Positions 50,501 through 62,516 of a DNA stretch of 64,000 bases are shown here, in pieces. This DNA is from Pisaster brevispinus. Taxonomy: Eukaryota > Echinodermata > Asteroidea > Forcipulatida > Asteriidae. The notes beneath the pieces were generated by a model. It was not told where the DNA came from. It was given only the letters and a program-made list of their open reading frames with translations, and ran no database searches. Positions within the stretch are counted from its first letter, which is position 1. Each line of letters opens with the position of its first letter. The position numbers and the translations under genes are program-made. The DNA is taken from contig JAMKCF010000008.1 of the NCBI GenBank assembly GCA_023634235.1, positions 19,807,000 through 19,870,999 on the forward strand, given 5' to 3'.

Positions 50501-53177
50501 CGTCTGTGATTTACTCTGCCACCCTTACGACTGTGATCATAAAAAGTACAAGTGTACGATACCATGCACAGAGTTATGCAAAAGAAACATACATTCTCGT
50601 AAAATTGAATGCCATGAATCTGGCAGACCCTGTAAAGAGATGGTGTTGAAGTCAATGCCAAAGTGCGGTCATGAATCACAAATATATTGTAACGATTTTG
50701 AGTCGGCTACTTGCGCTGTTCCATGTACTGAGACAATGAAATGCGGACATTCATGTGCAAATTCATGTGGGCAGCCATGCACAAAAACGTGTAAAGTAAA
50801 GGTCACGAAAACCTTGAGAAAATGTAGTCATAAAGTTGTCGTGGAATGTTCCGAAAGCAAAAAATTTGAGCGATGTTCTCAAAAATGTGAACAAACATTG
50901 ACATGTGGGCACAAATGTCCAAACACATGCGGCAAGTCATGTCCTAAAACAAAATTGGACGTAAGAGACTGGTATGACTCTTGGCCCAAACATTTTGATG
51001 AGTTCTGCACAGAAAGGTGTGAAAATAAATTATCATGTGGACATGCATGTCCTAATAAATGTGGCGAACCCTGTCCACAAGCAGAACTTGATACAAGTTA
51101 TGGTGAATATATTGAACTTGAAGATTACAAGATTCCACTGATATGTACAGCCGTGGTGAGCAAGATGCTTCCTGGGTGTGGTCACACTGTAATTGAGGAG
51201 TGTTACAGGGATGTGCAGATGAAATCTTGCACTGTGATTTGTAAGAAGGAGTTACCATGTGGTCACCGATGTAATCAGAAATGCAGCGACCCATGCAAAT
51301 GCCTTCTCATTGTCATTAAAACGCTCCAACCTTGTGGTCATTCGTTCCAGCTTCCCTGCTACAAGGAAGTCGACACTTACAAATGTACCAAGAAATGTCC
51401 GAAAGTATTAACATGTGGACATCAGTGTCCAAATAACTGCGGAGATCCATGCCCAGGCGGGGATGAAAATTACACAAGTTCAGCTCGTCGTAACGCTGCA
51501 GTAGCAACTGTTTGTGAGCGTTCCGTAACGAAGAAACTACCCGGATGTGGCCACAGCGTGGCACTGCCCTGTTTTAAAGACGTCGAGTCAGTTGCATGCT
51601 TAGAAAAGTGCACTGAAATGCTACCGTGTAAACACAAATGCCCTAACAGATGCGGTGAGCCATGTCCAATTTCTACTGATAGCAATGCTAGTATTGAGGG
51701 TGAAGACTACGGTCTGTCTGACAACGGACATCCCTTCGCAATGAAATGTCATGAAGGTGTCACCAAAAAGCTTCTTTGTGGCCACATTATGAGAATTCCA
51801 TGCTTTCAGAACCATCAACTGCTTTTATGTCCTAAACCTTGTGAGAACATTCTGTCGTGTGGTCACCGATGTTCGAGAAAATGCGGTGAGGCGTGTCTTA
51901 GCGGAGGTCACCGTGCAGATTTATCAAGCGAAGACGAATTCGAAGGGCAGGCATTCTATTCTGGTGCTGTTACTGAGGTAGAATTGCCATCGTGGAAATG
52001 CCAAGAGTCTGTCGAGAAAAGGTTACCTAAATGTGGTCATTTTGTAAAACTGCCATGCTGTATAAAAGCGACGACTGTGATGTGTCCAAAACGATGCCAG
52101 CGAGTTCTTTCTTGCGGTCACAAGTGCCCCCAAAAGTGCAGCGAAGTGTGTCTGAATTCTGACAAATGCAAAGCAATGGTAGAAAAGCGTCTTCCGCGTT
52201 GTGGCCACGTTGTTGAAACTCAGTGTCGAGGGAACATCAAATCAATTAGGTGCACAGAAGACTGTGGAAAGGTGTTACCTTGTGGTCATTTATGTTCCAA
52301 CGTCTGCAGCAAGCCTTGCAACGCTGTATGTTCAGAGCCATGCAGCCATATACTACGATGTGGTCATAGATGCCCCGGTAAATGCGGCATTTGCTTAAAA
52401 TCTTCATGTCACGGGCCATGTGACAGTAAATGTGAGAACCCGCTCATCTGCGGCCACACCTGCAAAAGTACATGCGGAGAATGCTCAAAGGATTGCGATG
52501 ATTGTGAAAAGACTGAACGTAGGCCTACCAAGGATTATTCCGACATGTGGTCATCAGCGGGTGAGGAGCAACAGGAGCAATGCAGACACAGCACTAGAAA
52601 GAGTCAACTTTTCCCACATGCCTGTACCTTACCTTGCAGTAAAAAACTGCAGAGACATCCCAACAATTGCAATCATTTTTGTATTGGTGTCTGCGGCGAG
52701 CCATGCCCTCCATTTTGTTTAATTTGCAACAAAAAGAAAGTGGTTGAATGTTTACCTCATCAGCTAACCGTTCGTCGAGGTGACACTTTCATCTACCTCC
52801 CAGACTGCAATCACCTCTGCGAAACACAGTTTCTCGACAAAATGATGGCAAGTTTCAGAAGTTCGTCTAAATGCGTTCAGATAAATTCGCCAGTGTGTCC
52901 CAAATGTGGCCTGCCAATACGAAAGTGTCCACGATATCAAAATCTACTCGAGGTTATCGCTGATTCAGTTGCCTCGGCGAGAAAGCAAGGCGCAAAAAGA
53001 AAGAAGGGGACCACTTATGACGTCAGCACATCTGCTATTGTCGTCGGAAGTTGGATGAGATGTCCAAAAAGTCATGTGCTCAATCACAAGCGGCCTTCAA
53101 ACCCGTATAACAGAGGCAAAAAAAGAATATATTGTCGAATGTGTAGGCGGATTTATAACATCCCACCCCTTACTTAG
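44068..53177 (+). CDS. ZNFX1: ZNFX1 paralog C, with expanded NFX1 finger array and degenerate RZ end
   Basis: Predicted protein of 2,180 aa. Exon 1 is 44068-44522 and exon 2 is 47090-53177. 455 + 6,088 nt give exactly 2,181 codons through a phase-2 intron. Residues 1-152 are Arg/Gly/Ser-rich; a helical region with the FRDIPIFP block near 371 follows. The SF1 helicase has Walker A GPPGTGKT (648-655), motif II VEEAAE (E993), GDHQQL (1018-1023), DNFQGEE (from D1173) and VALSRAR (1207-1213). NFX1-type fingers span about C1277-C2031 with 18 CGH cores plus CSH, CKH and CNH variants, far more than gene B. They are built from repeated modules alternating LPxCGHxVxLPC and CGHxCPxxCGEPC patterns. A CPxCxxPIR segment follows. 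The extreme C-terminus resembles an RZ finger (C2143, H2147, C2167, C2170) but lacks the middle cysteine. The protein is longer than vertebrate ZNFX1 (about 1,900 aa). The reading frame continues upstream of GTG 47100 to the acceptor, so that GTG is not a start. Confidence 0.92.
44523..47089 (+). other. Intron 1 of ZNFX1 paralog C (2.57 kb)
   Basis: Donor GTAAGT at 44523; acceptor CTTACACAG ending at 47089; phase 2. From 44596 onward the intron is almost identical to 37382 onward. It contains an inverted-repeat CCGG...CCGGAAGT motif near 45885 and a TGACGTCA near 46080, both also found in the array upstream of gene B, plus a short GGGCCGATTGCACAAAG-type repeat near 46675. Confidence 0.85.
44596..47684 (+). 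repeat. 3.09-kb direct duplication, copy 2 (native site in gene C)
   Basis: This copy is the native one: its left flank is gene C exon 1 and its donor, and its right flank is the rest of exon 2 in frame. Copy 1 (37382-40475) has neither. Confidence 0.95.
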
Positions 53178-53269
53178 ATTCTGCCCCGTGTTTGGTTTAG
53201 AACGCGTTACATGATATGTCTTAATGTTACTAGCAAGAGGAAACCAATACAAAAACTATACCAATGTGT

Positions 53270-53287
53270 AAAAAAAAAAAAAAAAAA
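53270..53287 (+). repeat. A-run 93 nt after the gene C stop
   Basis: About 18 consecutive A residues in genomic DNA close behind the stop codon, preceded by AATACAAA rather than a canonical AATAAA. Confidence 0.7.
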
Positions 53288-53562
53288 TTATAAACATGGG
53301 AAGGCTAACGATATGAGCCCTGTAAGATATCAGCGTGAAGTTCCCTCTTGTGAGGTATGTCTATTTGTTTAGATGATCTTCCCAACAATGCAGCTCGGCA
53401 AAACTTCAGAAGGGGATAAAGGCCTAAACGCCAAGCTGGCAACAGCCAATTTGTCTCTTACAATATTGGTTTAACTTCTATGATTATGAATTGTACAGAT
53501 CAATAAGTCAGGACTCATTGGCAACTATAAACGACAATAGTTCTAGTCATTGTGAAAATAAG

Positions 53563-53640
53563 CAGTTAGCTTGGCCAGATTTGAACCTACAACCTTGGGA
53601 TGCAAGTCCTGTAATCAACCACTTGAACACGTTGCCTCCC
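53563..53640 (-). mobile_element. tRNA-derived SINE-like fragment (tentative)
   Basis: The minus strand reads a box-A-like TTCAAGTGGTTGA followed about 35 nt later by a box-B-like GGTTCAAATCT, the spacing expected of tRNA promoters. Stems are imperfect, so a functional tRNA is unlikely. No tail or target duplication defined. Confidence 0.3.
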
Positions 53641-55618
53641 AATTGCACTTTTTTTGTTGTAAATACCATGTTGAATGTTCCATGTGCAACGGATTTTCTG
53701 ATACTGATTTACCATATTGTGCGTTCCATTTACATTATCACATTTCCTCTAATGAATGAGCATTATATAAGCTCAGGTCAACTACCCATAACGACATTTG
53801 CACTGACAACATTTTTCCAAAATAATTAGATTCTGAATTGTATACAGTATATTAAAAGCGTGTTATTCCCACTCACAACATTTTGGTATGGGCTTGAATA
53901 CTGTATATAGAGGTCTGCCTGTACTACGAACTATAATTTTAAGGCCTATTTTGTAGTGTGCTTTACTAATACTAACAACACCAACACATATGATACAGTT
54001 TCAAAAATACAATTACTTACAACTTTTAAAAGGATTTCTTCGTATATTTGTTTTGCACACAGCTAGCTGAAGCTTGAAAACAGTAAAATAATTGTACTCC
54101 AATTTGAAAACACTGTTGTGAAGGTGATTTGATCTTTTACTTAAAATGCATTTTGTTCTGTGCCTATTTATCTGTTAAATATGTACACTCTGTTTGGTGT
54201 TGATTAAGACTTCCCCACATAACCAGACTGGATGTAAATTTACTTAATTTAATGTATGCAGCTTGTTGAAGTAAAGTAAAAATTGGGTAACTAGACAGTT
54301 GTTAGTACAGTTCGAACCGCAAGCTTCATGCTGAAGTAGTTTATTTACTTAATATGCGGAAACTGAAGATCTAGGGTCATTTTTATTGCTTTGGACATCC
54401 AAATTCAATCCGAGCAATTTTTAGACCAAGCTTTAAAAACAGACATGGCTATCAGTTCCGATTTCATTTTTATGTGACACTCAGAGATTGGGTCAGGACG
54501 CTATTGTGAGGCTCGGTAAATCTCTTTATTTCTTGTAATCTGTCAAATGAAGACAGTGATGAAGCACACGTTCAAGCTGTCTTCACAGAATGGAATTATG
54601 GGAGCGCACGGAAACCTGACGTGGAGGGCGCTCGATTTAATTTAAATATCAACAGAATCAATTAAAGGGATTGACTTAGAAGTTCATGAAACCGAAAATT
54701 AACGGGCATGTTTTATACCTGTCACATTCATATATTATGCAATATAAGGCTTTGAACAACAAAGAGGTTTACCGTTTGGATACGTAGTTCTAGTGATGAT
54801 AGCATTATAAGGTACCCTTAGCTTGTTTGTTGTTGTTATTTTCAATTTTTTCAATAAGCATCTCAATTCGTTGTTTTAGCAGAGGAACAATTCCTTTCGC
54901 CGAGCCTAAATCTTAGATTTAATTATGGCTCACAATAAGGAACGTCAGTAAAATGGATCGTGTTTGGGATGATTAATTTTTATAATTTTCTAGTTAATTT
55001 TTTTTTTTTGTAATCCAGCATGAGAAAGGGTTATAATTGTATACATTTGTTTCTGCGACTTCTGATTCTATTCTCCTGACGCTCCTTTGGCAAGGTTGTA
55101 CAGAGGATTTTTTTACATTGCATAACAATGCAGATTGGGGTTATTTTTAATTAAAATCATTTTGCTTTTCGATACTAAAGTAATCAATTGTACAACTATT
55201 GATCGTTGAATATTATTTGTGTACTATGAAACGCCAAGCAATTTGAAGGTACTCCTGAAAATGGGTTTAATCATTGTAATTTTTATTAAATGTAACTTTT
55301 ATTATGAAAATTTGCCGCTTAATGACTTATCTTGTGTAACCCAGTAGACAAAAGTCGATATATTATGATAGTGGTTTTTATGCATTTCATATATTTTAGT
55401 TTCTTTATTGAAAAACAATCTTGTGTTAAATTTTGTTTTTAGAAGGTGGTTTTAAGTATCAAGGTTTGTGATACTAAAACAAAATTGGAATGTTGAGGAT
55501 TGTGGATTTATGAATACGACAGTAAGCAAAATTAGGAAATGCGAAGTGAACAGTTGACATGCCGTCTAAATCGACGGGAAAACATCAAACGGTCCTAAAA
55601 TAATAATTCACTACTGGT
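53641..55618. other. AT-rich gene-free stretch downstream of gene C
   Basis: No exon, tandem repeat or clear element recognised. Confidence 0.5.
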
Positions 55619-55986
55619 GCGAACGCATACCTTTGGTTTTTGGAACCGTTCGAATGTTTTAATCCTATATAAATGCAGATATGTACAATTAAACTTACTT
55701 GTGATTGATTTCATTTCAAAAAGTGGTAGCGTTTTTGAGATACGAAGCGGTTGTCCACGCATGATTGATAGTCCGTAACGGGAATACACAATTCGAAAAA
55801 GTAACGTTTCTCAGACACAAATTTTGGTTGTTAATAACTCATGTCTTTTTTCCATAACCACAATACTTCGAAGTGAAATGGTTTTCGAAATAATTTAAAT
55901 TATCGAAAGCTGATGTACATAAGTAAGTGTTTTTGCCATTAAATTTAATTAAGAGTGATCACCATACGTAGACCTTCCTTTTAAAT
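55619..55986. mobile_element. Short inverted-repeat element, AAAGG-AAAGTATAC family, copy 2
   Basis: Co-linear with 60579-60953: GCATACCTTTGG start, AACCGTTCGAATGTTTTAA, GTAGCGTTTTTGAGA, TATCGAAAGCTGATGTA and a GTAGACCTTCCTTTTAAA end. Confidence 0.65.
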
Positions 55987-56449
55987 AGAAACGAATAAAA
56001 CATACACGTTCAGAATGATGAAAAACGTTAGTTTTCTCTTTACAATTTGGTGTGCGTACACATCGGGCTTATTTTGAATGCAGCAATCCAAATTCACAGT
56101 TATAAAATTGATTTTATAACAAGAGAGACGGTGAACTTCCTTGGGCAACTTTGTCTTGTAGCACCTTTTCTTCCTGTAACAACTTCTATTGCACTATTTA
56201 CCCATAAACATTGCTGTGACTGGTTCACGTGATAACGGTGCATTGCCAGGACTATTGTATATTATTTACATTTTCGTACACTGAAAGAACACAAAATTCA
56301 GTACTTCCGAAATGTTCGTTGTTAATTACTAAGTTTTTTATAAGTTTGTTTCTAGCGGGAAAGGAGGGTGTCGTAACAACTAGCCATCCACTTACGACTG
56401 TCTAGACGCAGATGGGAAATTGTGTTACGCATTACACATACCATCGAAA

Positions 56450-56893
56450 AGTAGGCCCACTTTTTATAGTACTGCTTAGGCCAAAAAGTTGCTAAGCACG
56501 ACAAATTATGCTTATCAGAATAAAGTTACCATTTCAAAAATACCAACTCACATGTACCATTGTGGAAAGTGGAAATTACCCAAGGAAGTGATTTCTGGTT
56601 TGGAAGTGATTTTGGCAAGGGACTAGACAGTGGATGTGAATTTGGTAGTGCAGCCAGACAGTGGATGTGATTTGGGCTATGAGCATGGATGTGATTTCTG
56701 GCTCGGATGTGTTTTTTATATTTTTTATAAAATCACATTCTAGCCCCCAAATCACATCCAACAAAATAGCCTTTCCATTTACGTTGTAAAATCACATTCA
56801 GGCCACTCACAGTGTCTGTGACTGTTCAATTTGCTAAGCAGAACATTGTTAAGCAAAGGTTTTTGCTTGAGCAGTTCAATGGAATTGGGCTCT
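56450..56893. mobile_element. Degraded GGGCCCAATTTCAT-family element with internal minisatellite
   Basis: The body contains TTGCTAAGCACGAC and TTGCTAAGCAGAACA motifs shared with 62517-62716, and the right end reads CAATGGAATTGGGCTC. Its centre (about 56590-56800) is an expanded GGATGTGATTT-type repeat with inverted units. Confidence 0.45.
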
Positions 56894-57200
56894 GCGTTAC
56901 AAGGTTTTGGATAGTAAATTGAAAGGTTTTGGATAGTAATTGTGAAATTGTTCCCTTTAAGTTTAGAGCAGTTATACTAGTCACTTCAAATCCGTTTAAC
57001 TTTGCAGCAATCATAATACATGTAATACTTTGTTTGTTCTGACCTTCGAATACACCCGCTTGCAATTCACATTTACAGTGAGTTTTACACAGCTTGTTTT
57101 GCATTAAATACTTTTCTGTCATATTATTTTTAAAAAGTAAGCTTAGTCATAGCCTGTTTCGTTATTGTTTGAGTCTTTCCACATTATTAAGATCAAGAAC

Positions 57201-57345
57201 CAGGGACCAAATTCATGGCACTGCACAACAGGGTAAAAATTGTTCATAATGCGGCGCCCTGTGGAGCGCGTGATTCTACAAACATGATGAAGTGAGTCCT
57301 TAATTCTGTCTCTCGTTGGAAGCAGTGCCGTGAAATTGGGCCCTG
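57201..57345. mobile_element. Inverted-repeat element with GGGCCCAATTTCAT ends, copy 2
   Basis: CAGGGACCAAATTCATGGCA at the left and TGCCGTGAAATTGGGCCCTG at the right are complementary; 145 bp. Confidence 0.75.
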
Positions 57346-57350
57346 TCCTG

Positions 57351-57496
57351 TGGCCGGTTTCATAAGAAGCAAAGATTGATCTTAACTGCGAATAAAATGT
57401 TTTGTTAACTAAATTGCAATGTCACAATAGAAATCACCATTTGGTACACTGACAACTCATCCCCAAGATGAATCTTAGGGCTTGGTGAAAGCGAGC
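57351..57496. mobile_element. Inverted-repeat element with TTAAGAT/GCAATGTCACA body
   Basis: Resembles 18521-18672 and the sequences near 39465 and 46674: TTCATAAGAAGC start, GATTGATCTTAAC, GCAATGTCACAAT, and a GGTGAAAGCGAGCCC end. Confidence 0.5.
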
Positions 57497-57537
57497 CCAG
57501 GTTCACACCGTGCACAATGGTGCAATGCAAAGCGTGT

Positions 57538-57890
57538 AGTGGGATAAACACGTGAGTTTATAACTTACCGACTGCAGAGCGCCTGTAAAAGTTGTCGTTT
57601 TTAGACTCTGGACACCCTCCATTCTTGTGTGTGCTTTCTGACGAAGCGCACGAATTAAACGTCCCTTTCCTTCTTGCAAGCAGTGAAAAAACCGCATTAA
57701 ATTTGGTCATTTTCAAAGAGGTTTCAATATTGAGGTCTATCCCGCCAGAGCACATTGTAAGACGTTGTCTGCTCTTCTCTATGTAGTTCCTAGTTGGCTG
57801 ACGACGCGCACGGGATTATGAAACTCAATGACAACGCACCAGTCTAATTCCCGGTTTGCTTTACAGAGCGCCCTCAAGTGATACCGGGCT
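57538..57890 (+). repeat. Dispersed repeat, copy 2 (related to 36508-36822)
   Basis: Same block order as copy 1, about 75% identical by eye where alignable. No coding capacity. Confidence 0.65.
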
Positions 57891-58083
57891 ATAATTGCCA
57901 CATTCCTACTGGATCTTGAACTACTACTCTTTAGGTTAGTAGTATGTCAAGATTTTTCAGTAGAACGAGTATTTCTTTCGGTTTTTTTCGTGATGTGTGG
58001 GGGGGGGGGGGTAAACCAGTTCCGGTGTGGCAGGAGTTTCTGTTCCCCCAGAGATTAGGTCCGTCGGCGATTTTTTTCCCCGT

Positions 58084-59037
58084 ACCACAAGCTAGCTATG
58101 GGGCCACAAAAAAAACGTTCTGATTGGTCCGTTTCTGTAGAGGTCGTGCATTTTTTTTTACAAATCACAAGTCATAGAGACTTCCCCAATAATTGTATAG
58201 GCCTACGTGTCAATAGATATTGCCCCAAAACATAAGGTAAACTAAGGAAAGCGTTATTACACGTACTGGTGGTATTTTATACAGGACCCTGACCTTGGAG
58301 TACAGCATGCCGCGATGTGTGTGGTGTTAATACAGCGGCACTTGGTACTACCATGGAGGAAGGATTTCCTTCCTCTGGTACTACATTGTGGGCCCTATCG
58401 GTGTCTCTAATGTTACTCGGTGATAATAAAAAATAGACATAAGAGGTAGGCCTACAAGAAAACTAGATAAACTGAAATGTTATCTCCCGCCCAATTTTCT
58501 TACTCCATTGATCTACTTTCTTTTAACGTATCAACTATTTGTTGTTTCTGAGTCGTGTAAACGAACAAAATTTAATGCAAACCACTGTCGAAAGGCCAAT
58601 TTTACAAATCACAAGTCATAGAGACTTCCCCAATAATGATATAGGCCTACGTGTCAATAGGTATTGCCCCAAAACATAAACACACCAAACATTCTTCAAA
58701 TCCCCCAGTACTGACCAGAACAGGGGGACCACCCTTGCTCCAGGAAGTGATATCTTTTTTCATTATCATTTTGGTTAATTCGGCCATTAATTAACCCTGC
58801 GTGACACCGTCAACAAAATTTTCACACTCGGACACAATGTCTTACCATAGAGAAATGGGTCATACCAAGTACCGCTGTATTAACACCACACACACCGCAT
58901 GCTGTGCTCCAAGGCCAGGGCCCTGTACCACCAGTACGTGTAATAACGCTTTCCTTAGGTTACCTTATTTAAAATGCACGACCTCTGCAGAAACGGACCA
59001 ATCAGAACGCCTTTTTGTGGCCCCATAGCTAGCGTGT
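58084..59037. mobile_element. ~0.95-kb foldback with long inverted arms
   Basis: The left arm (58084-58378) and right arm (58846-59037) are inverted copies, for example GCTAGCTATGGGGCCAC against GTGGCCCCATAGCTAGC. The left arm carries an extra ~75-bp block (58159-58232) that recurs in direct orientation inside the loop (58602-58680). Confidence 0.75.
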
Positions 59038-59064
59038 AATATGGGAAAAATATTGCTGTCCGCA

Positions 59065-59636
59065 GCCCCCCCCCCCCCCATGCGACAAACGGTGTACAAA
59101 CCTAATCTTGTAGCGCCCTCTTCTGAATCAATCTCCTTCAGCCCATGTTAGTTCCCTGTAATGGGGGACGATATTTCTGGGGGACAGATTTGTCTCAGAC
59201 ACCGGATAAATCGATGAGGAAAATGTAATATTTGGAAAGTTTCTAGAAAAGTTTATTGAGAATTAACAGTCTTATTTGCCGAATCCACCAATTCAAACAC
59301 GGCCCCACGAGACATGAAGCTACTCTAAGAAAAATGCATGCACAATATACTTAGGGTAAAAGTATGGACTGACACTCTGTACGATAACTGCTGTTTTCGT
59401 ACAAGAAAACTCGCTTCGATATGGGCTGGAAACCAAGCCAGTTCTTGCTCGTATACTGTCGTTTTCTGACAGCTCGGTTAAAGGTCCGCAGCCCTCTCCC
59501 CCTCCCCATGCGACAAACGGTGTACAAACCTTATCTGATAGCGCCCTCTTCTGAATCAACCTCCTTCAGCCCATGTCAGTTCCCTATAAATGGGGGACGA
59601 TATTCTGGGGGACAAGTTTGTCTCAGACACCGGATA
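59065..59636 (+). repeat. Two direct copies of a CATGCGACAAACGGTGTACA repeat
   Basis: 59065-59212 and 59493-59636 share a co-linear ~145-bp unit ending in CAGACACCGGATAAAT. A third, inverted copy lies at 19855-20010. Confidence 0.8.
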
Positions 59637-59947
59637 AATTGATGAGGAAAATTCAATGCCCGCTTAAAGCCCGGTTGACAAGCGTAATTGCACCCACCGA
59701 TTCCATAACTTACGGTGTCTGGAAACGGCTGGAAATTTGCACTACCGTTTCCCATGCTTTGCAGAGCTTGAAAACGCCAGAAACAAGGGAAACTCTCACA
59801 GCGTTCAGTTTTCTTACGACGTGTGATGCCCACCGAAAATGTTGGAAACTGGACAATAACTGATTCGCCAATTTACTTCGCCGGTAAAGCCGCTGTGGAA
59901 CTGACTGGGTGCAAACACTGCATCCGTTCACGAGGGGTGGATATTAT

Positions 59948-60115
59948 ACAAATATTGACTGCTTCGAGTGCTACGGTTAAAACTACGACTCCCGAGGTGA
60001 TCCCCGGAGCGTTCTATTTTCCCTCGGCTGCGCTTCGGGAAAATGGAACGGTCCGGGGATCACCTCGGGAGTCGGAGTTTTAACCATAGCACGAGTAAAA
60101 GCAGTCAATATTTGT
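59948..60115. mobile_element. ~168-bp near-perfect palindrome
   Basis: Arms run from CAAATATTGACTGCTT to its complement, with CTCCCGAGGTGATCCCCGG inside. A diverged relative is at 6140-6258. Confidence 0.8.
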
Positions 60116-60578
60116 TTTATAACACCCCCCAACAGACTATTTATCATCCTCGTACACGTAACGTTCGTACGCGCATTTCAGATACACAAATGCACAACTG
60201 ATTGGGTTCGAGGTGGGTAAAAAAGACGTCTGGGTACTGCGCGCGCCATGTAATAGTCGACTATTCCATGGCAAACGACTATCACACGGCCGCCAGGTTT
60301 CTAGTAAAACTAAGACATATCATGTGACGAGCTCTAAACCAATGAAAAGGCAGAATTTTTGTAAGGGGTGTTATAATTCAAGAAACTCCCTTCGTTCGCG
60401 CAGTTAAAATGACGACTGTTAGGACTACGGAAAACAAAAAAACTTGCATCTGAAAGTCTCTGACTGTCGGTTATTCAAAAAGAAAACCGTAGGCCTATGA
60501 TTGTCTACTAACTGTAACGAACATTGAATGCAATCTCAAAAAGAACGAGATGCCTCACGTTTGTTTTGAAGAAAACCT

Positions 60579-60953
60579 TAAAGGAAAAGTATACCTTCGG
60601 TTTTTTGAACCGTTTAATTGTTTTAACCCTATACAAATGTAAATGTATACCATAAAACTAACCTGTGAAAAACGGTGATCGCGTTTTTTGAGATCGCAGA
60701 AAATCTGGAGCGGTTATATGTTCACGCACTAGGAAGAATAATCTCTAACAGGAATACAGTAACGCTTTTTCAGATTCAATTTTGGGGGATAAAAACTGAT
60801 ATCTTTTTACATAACCACATTACTTTGAGGTGAAAATGTTTCTCAAAATGCGTCATACCATCGAAAGCTGCTGTATGTTTCTAACCATTTAGTTTTGATT
60901 GCCATTAATTTAAGGAGAGAAGGAATATACCAAACGTATACTTTCCCTTTGAA
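60579..60953. mobile_element. Short inverted-repeat element, AAAGG-AAAGTATAC family, best-preserved copy
   Basis: The left end TTAAAGGAAAAGTATACC and the complement of the right end, TTCAAAGGGAAAGTATAC, form imperfect terminal inverted repeats. 375 bp, non-coding. Confidence 0.7.
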
Positions 60954-61052
60954 GATCTACTTGAAAACGGCAACAAGTAATCTTTGCTGAAGTTCATGTA
61001 AATGTGTTTTCAATCAATAAGGAAATTGAGTTCACATGAGATTAAACAGATA

Positions 61053-61188
61053 TTAAGGCCGTGTCCGAAACGACGACTTCGGCTACAGCTACAGCTAGAT
61101 CAGCGCGTCTGCCAGTGTTGAAGAATAGGCAGACGCGTGCGATCTAGCCGTGGCTGTAGCCGAAGTCGCCGTTTCGGACACGGCCTAA
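61053..61188. mobile_element. Hairpin MITE with GGCCGTGTCCGAAACG ends
   Basis: 136 bp with arms complementary over about 50 bases, flanked by a direct ACAGATA repeat of 7-8 bp, consistent with a hAT-like insertion. Confidence 0.8.
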
Positions 61189-62516
61189 CAGATAAAAAAA
61201 AAGAGACCGCACAATCATTTTGAATACCCTTCCCCGGTGCTTTTCTTCAGATTCGCGACAAGCCCTGTTACGTCATCACTCATGTGATGTCATATTTGTG
61301 TGGGAGCTCCGGTTTGTATGGCCGCTTTGTAACAGTACGGGGGTTTAACAAAATAAACTCCCACACATGACGTCTAAGTATTGCCACTTTGAAGAACGCC
61401 TTCAACGGCAGAAGTGTTTCTATTTTTTTCATAAATTTGAGGTTGTGGCCTAAATTTTAGATCGATAATTACAAACAAATTCAGAAGTAAACAACATATA
61501 AACGATTAACAAACACATTAAAAACAAAGTTAGATAGCATTTCCGTTAAAAAATATTTGCCCAAGTACCTGTTTAACATGTTCATATTTTTCGGTAAAAT
61601 AAAAATACAAAACTAAATTATATTAAAGTACTTTAAATTACATGTGAAATTATATCTAAGTGCCCAACAGAAAAAAATAAAATAAAGTAAATAACAGCAA
61701 ATAAGTAAACAACTAGTGAAAGGCGATCTGATATTCTGATATCTTTTAAAAAAGCCTTATTATCGTATATTTCATAACAAAGCGCATTTTTAGTTCCCTT
61801 ATTCAAAAATGCGTTGGAAGTTTGGTATTTTATGGCAAATATTGAGTTGTTCACAATAAAAGATTACGAAAAGTATGACCACTAGAATAACGTTTACAAT
61901 GATTGGCATTAACATCCAAATACCTTTTTCTAAATTATGACAAAATGCACTGTACTTATACGAGATATTAGTTTTCTCTATAACAACTAGAGAAAAGACT
62001 AAAAATAACCCCGTTTGTTCGTTTTCACCATTAACAAAATCCTCAATTAAGAACAATTTAAAAATATTGCAAAAGTAGGATGTCTCACCTAACTTCTCGA
62101 TACAAGTTCTTGTATTGCATAAAGTCTACCGATTTCGGCAAATTAATGTCATGATGAAAACACCAATGCAACAAATAAAGCTTGATATACACAATGGAAC
62201 GTTTAAAAACAAAGACATATTAAATGTAACGTTTCCTAACACGTTCCGCTGGTAAAGTTTAAACACATTCAACTATCAAAACGTAATGATAATACGGTTA
62301 ATACTTAACAGTACATAAGATAAATATTCATTGGTACAACGTGCATGATTAATTTATTACTTAGGATTGATCTATTTCCAACTACTGATTTAAAATACGT
62401 ACTTGTAAACTTAATTTGGCTAATAAAGAAGCCGCATACATCATGCATTAAAAAACAGCTAGGATAAAACAGCTTGGGGCTGTCATAACAACTTCTTAGT
62501 TGTGTTTAGTAGATCT

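Noticed and set aside
53563..53640. Functional tRNA gene
   Set aside because: Box A and B resemble a tRNA, but the acceptor and anticodon stems do not pair well; a SINE relic is more likely.
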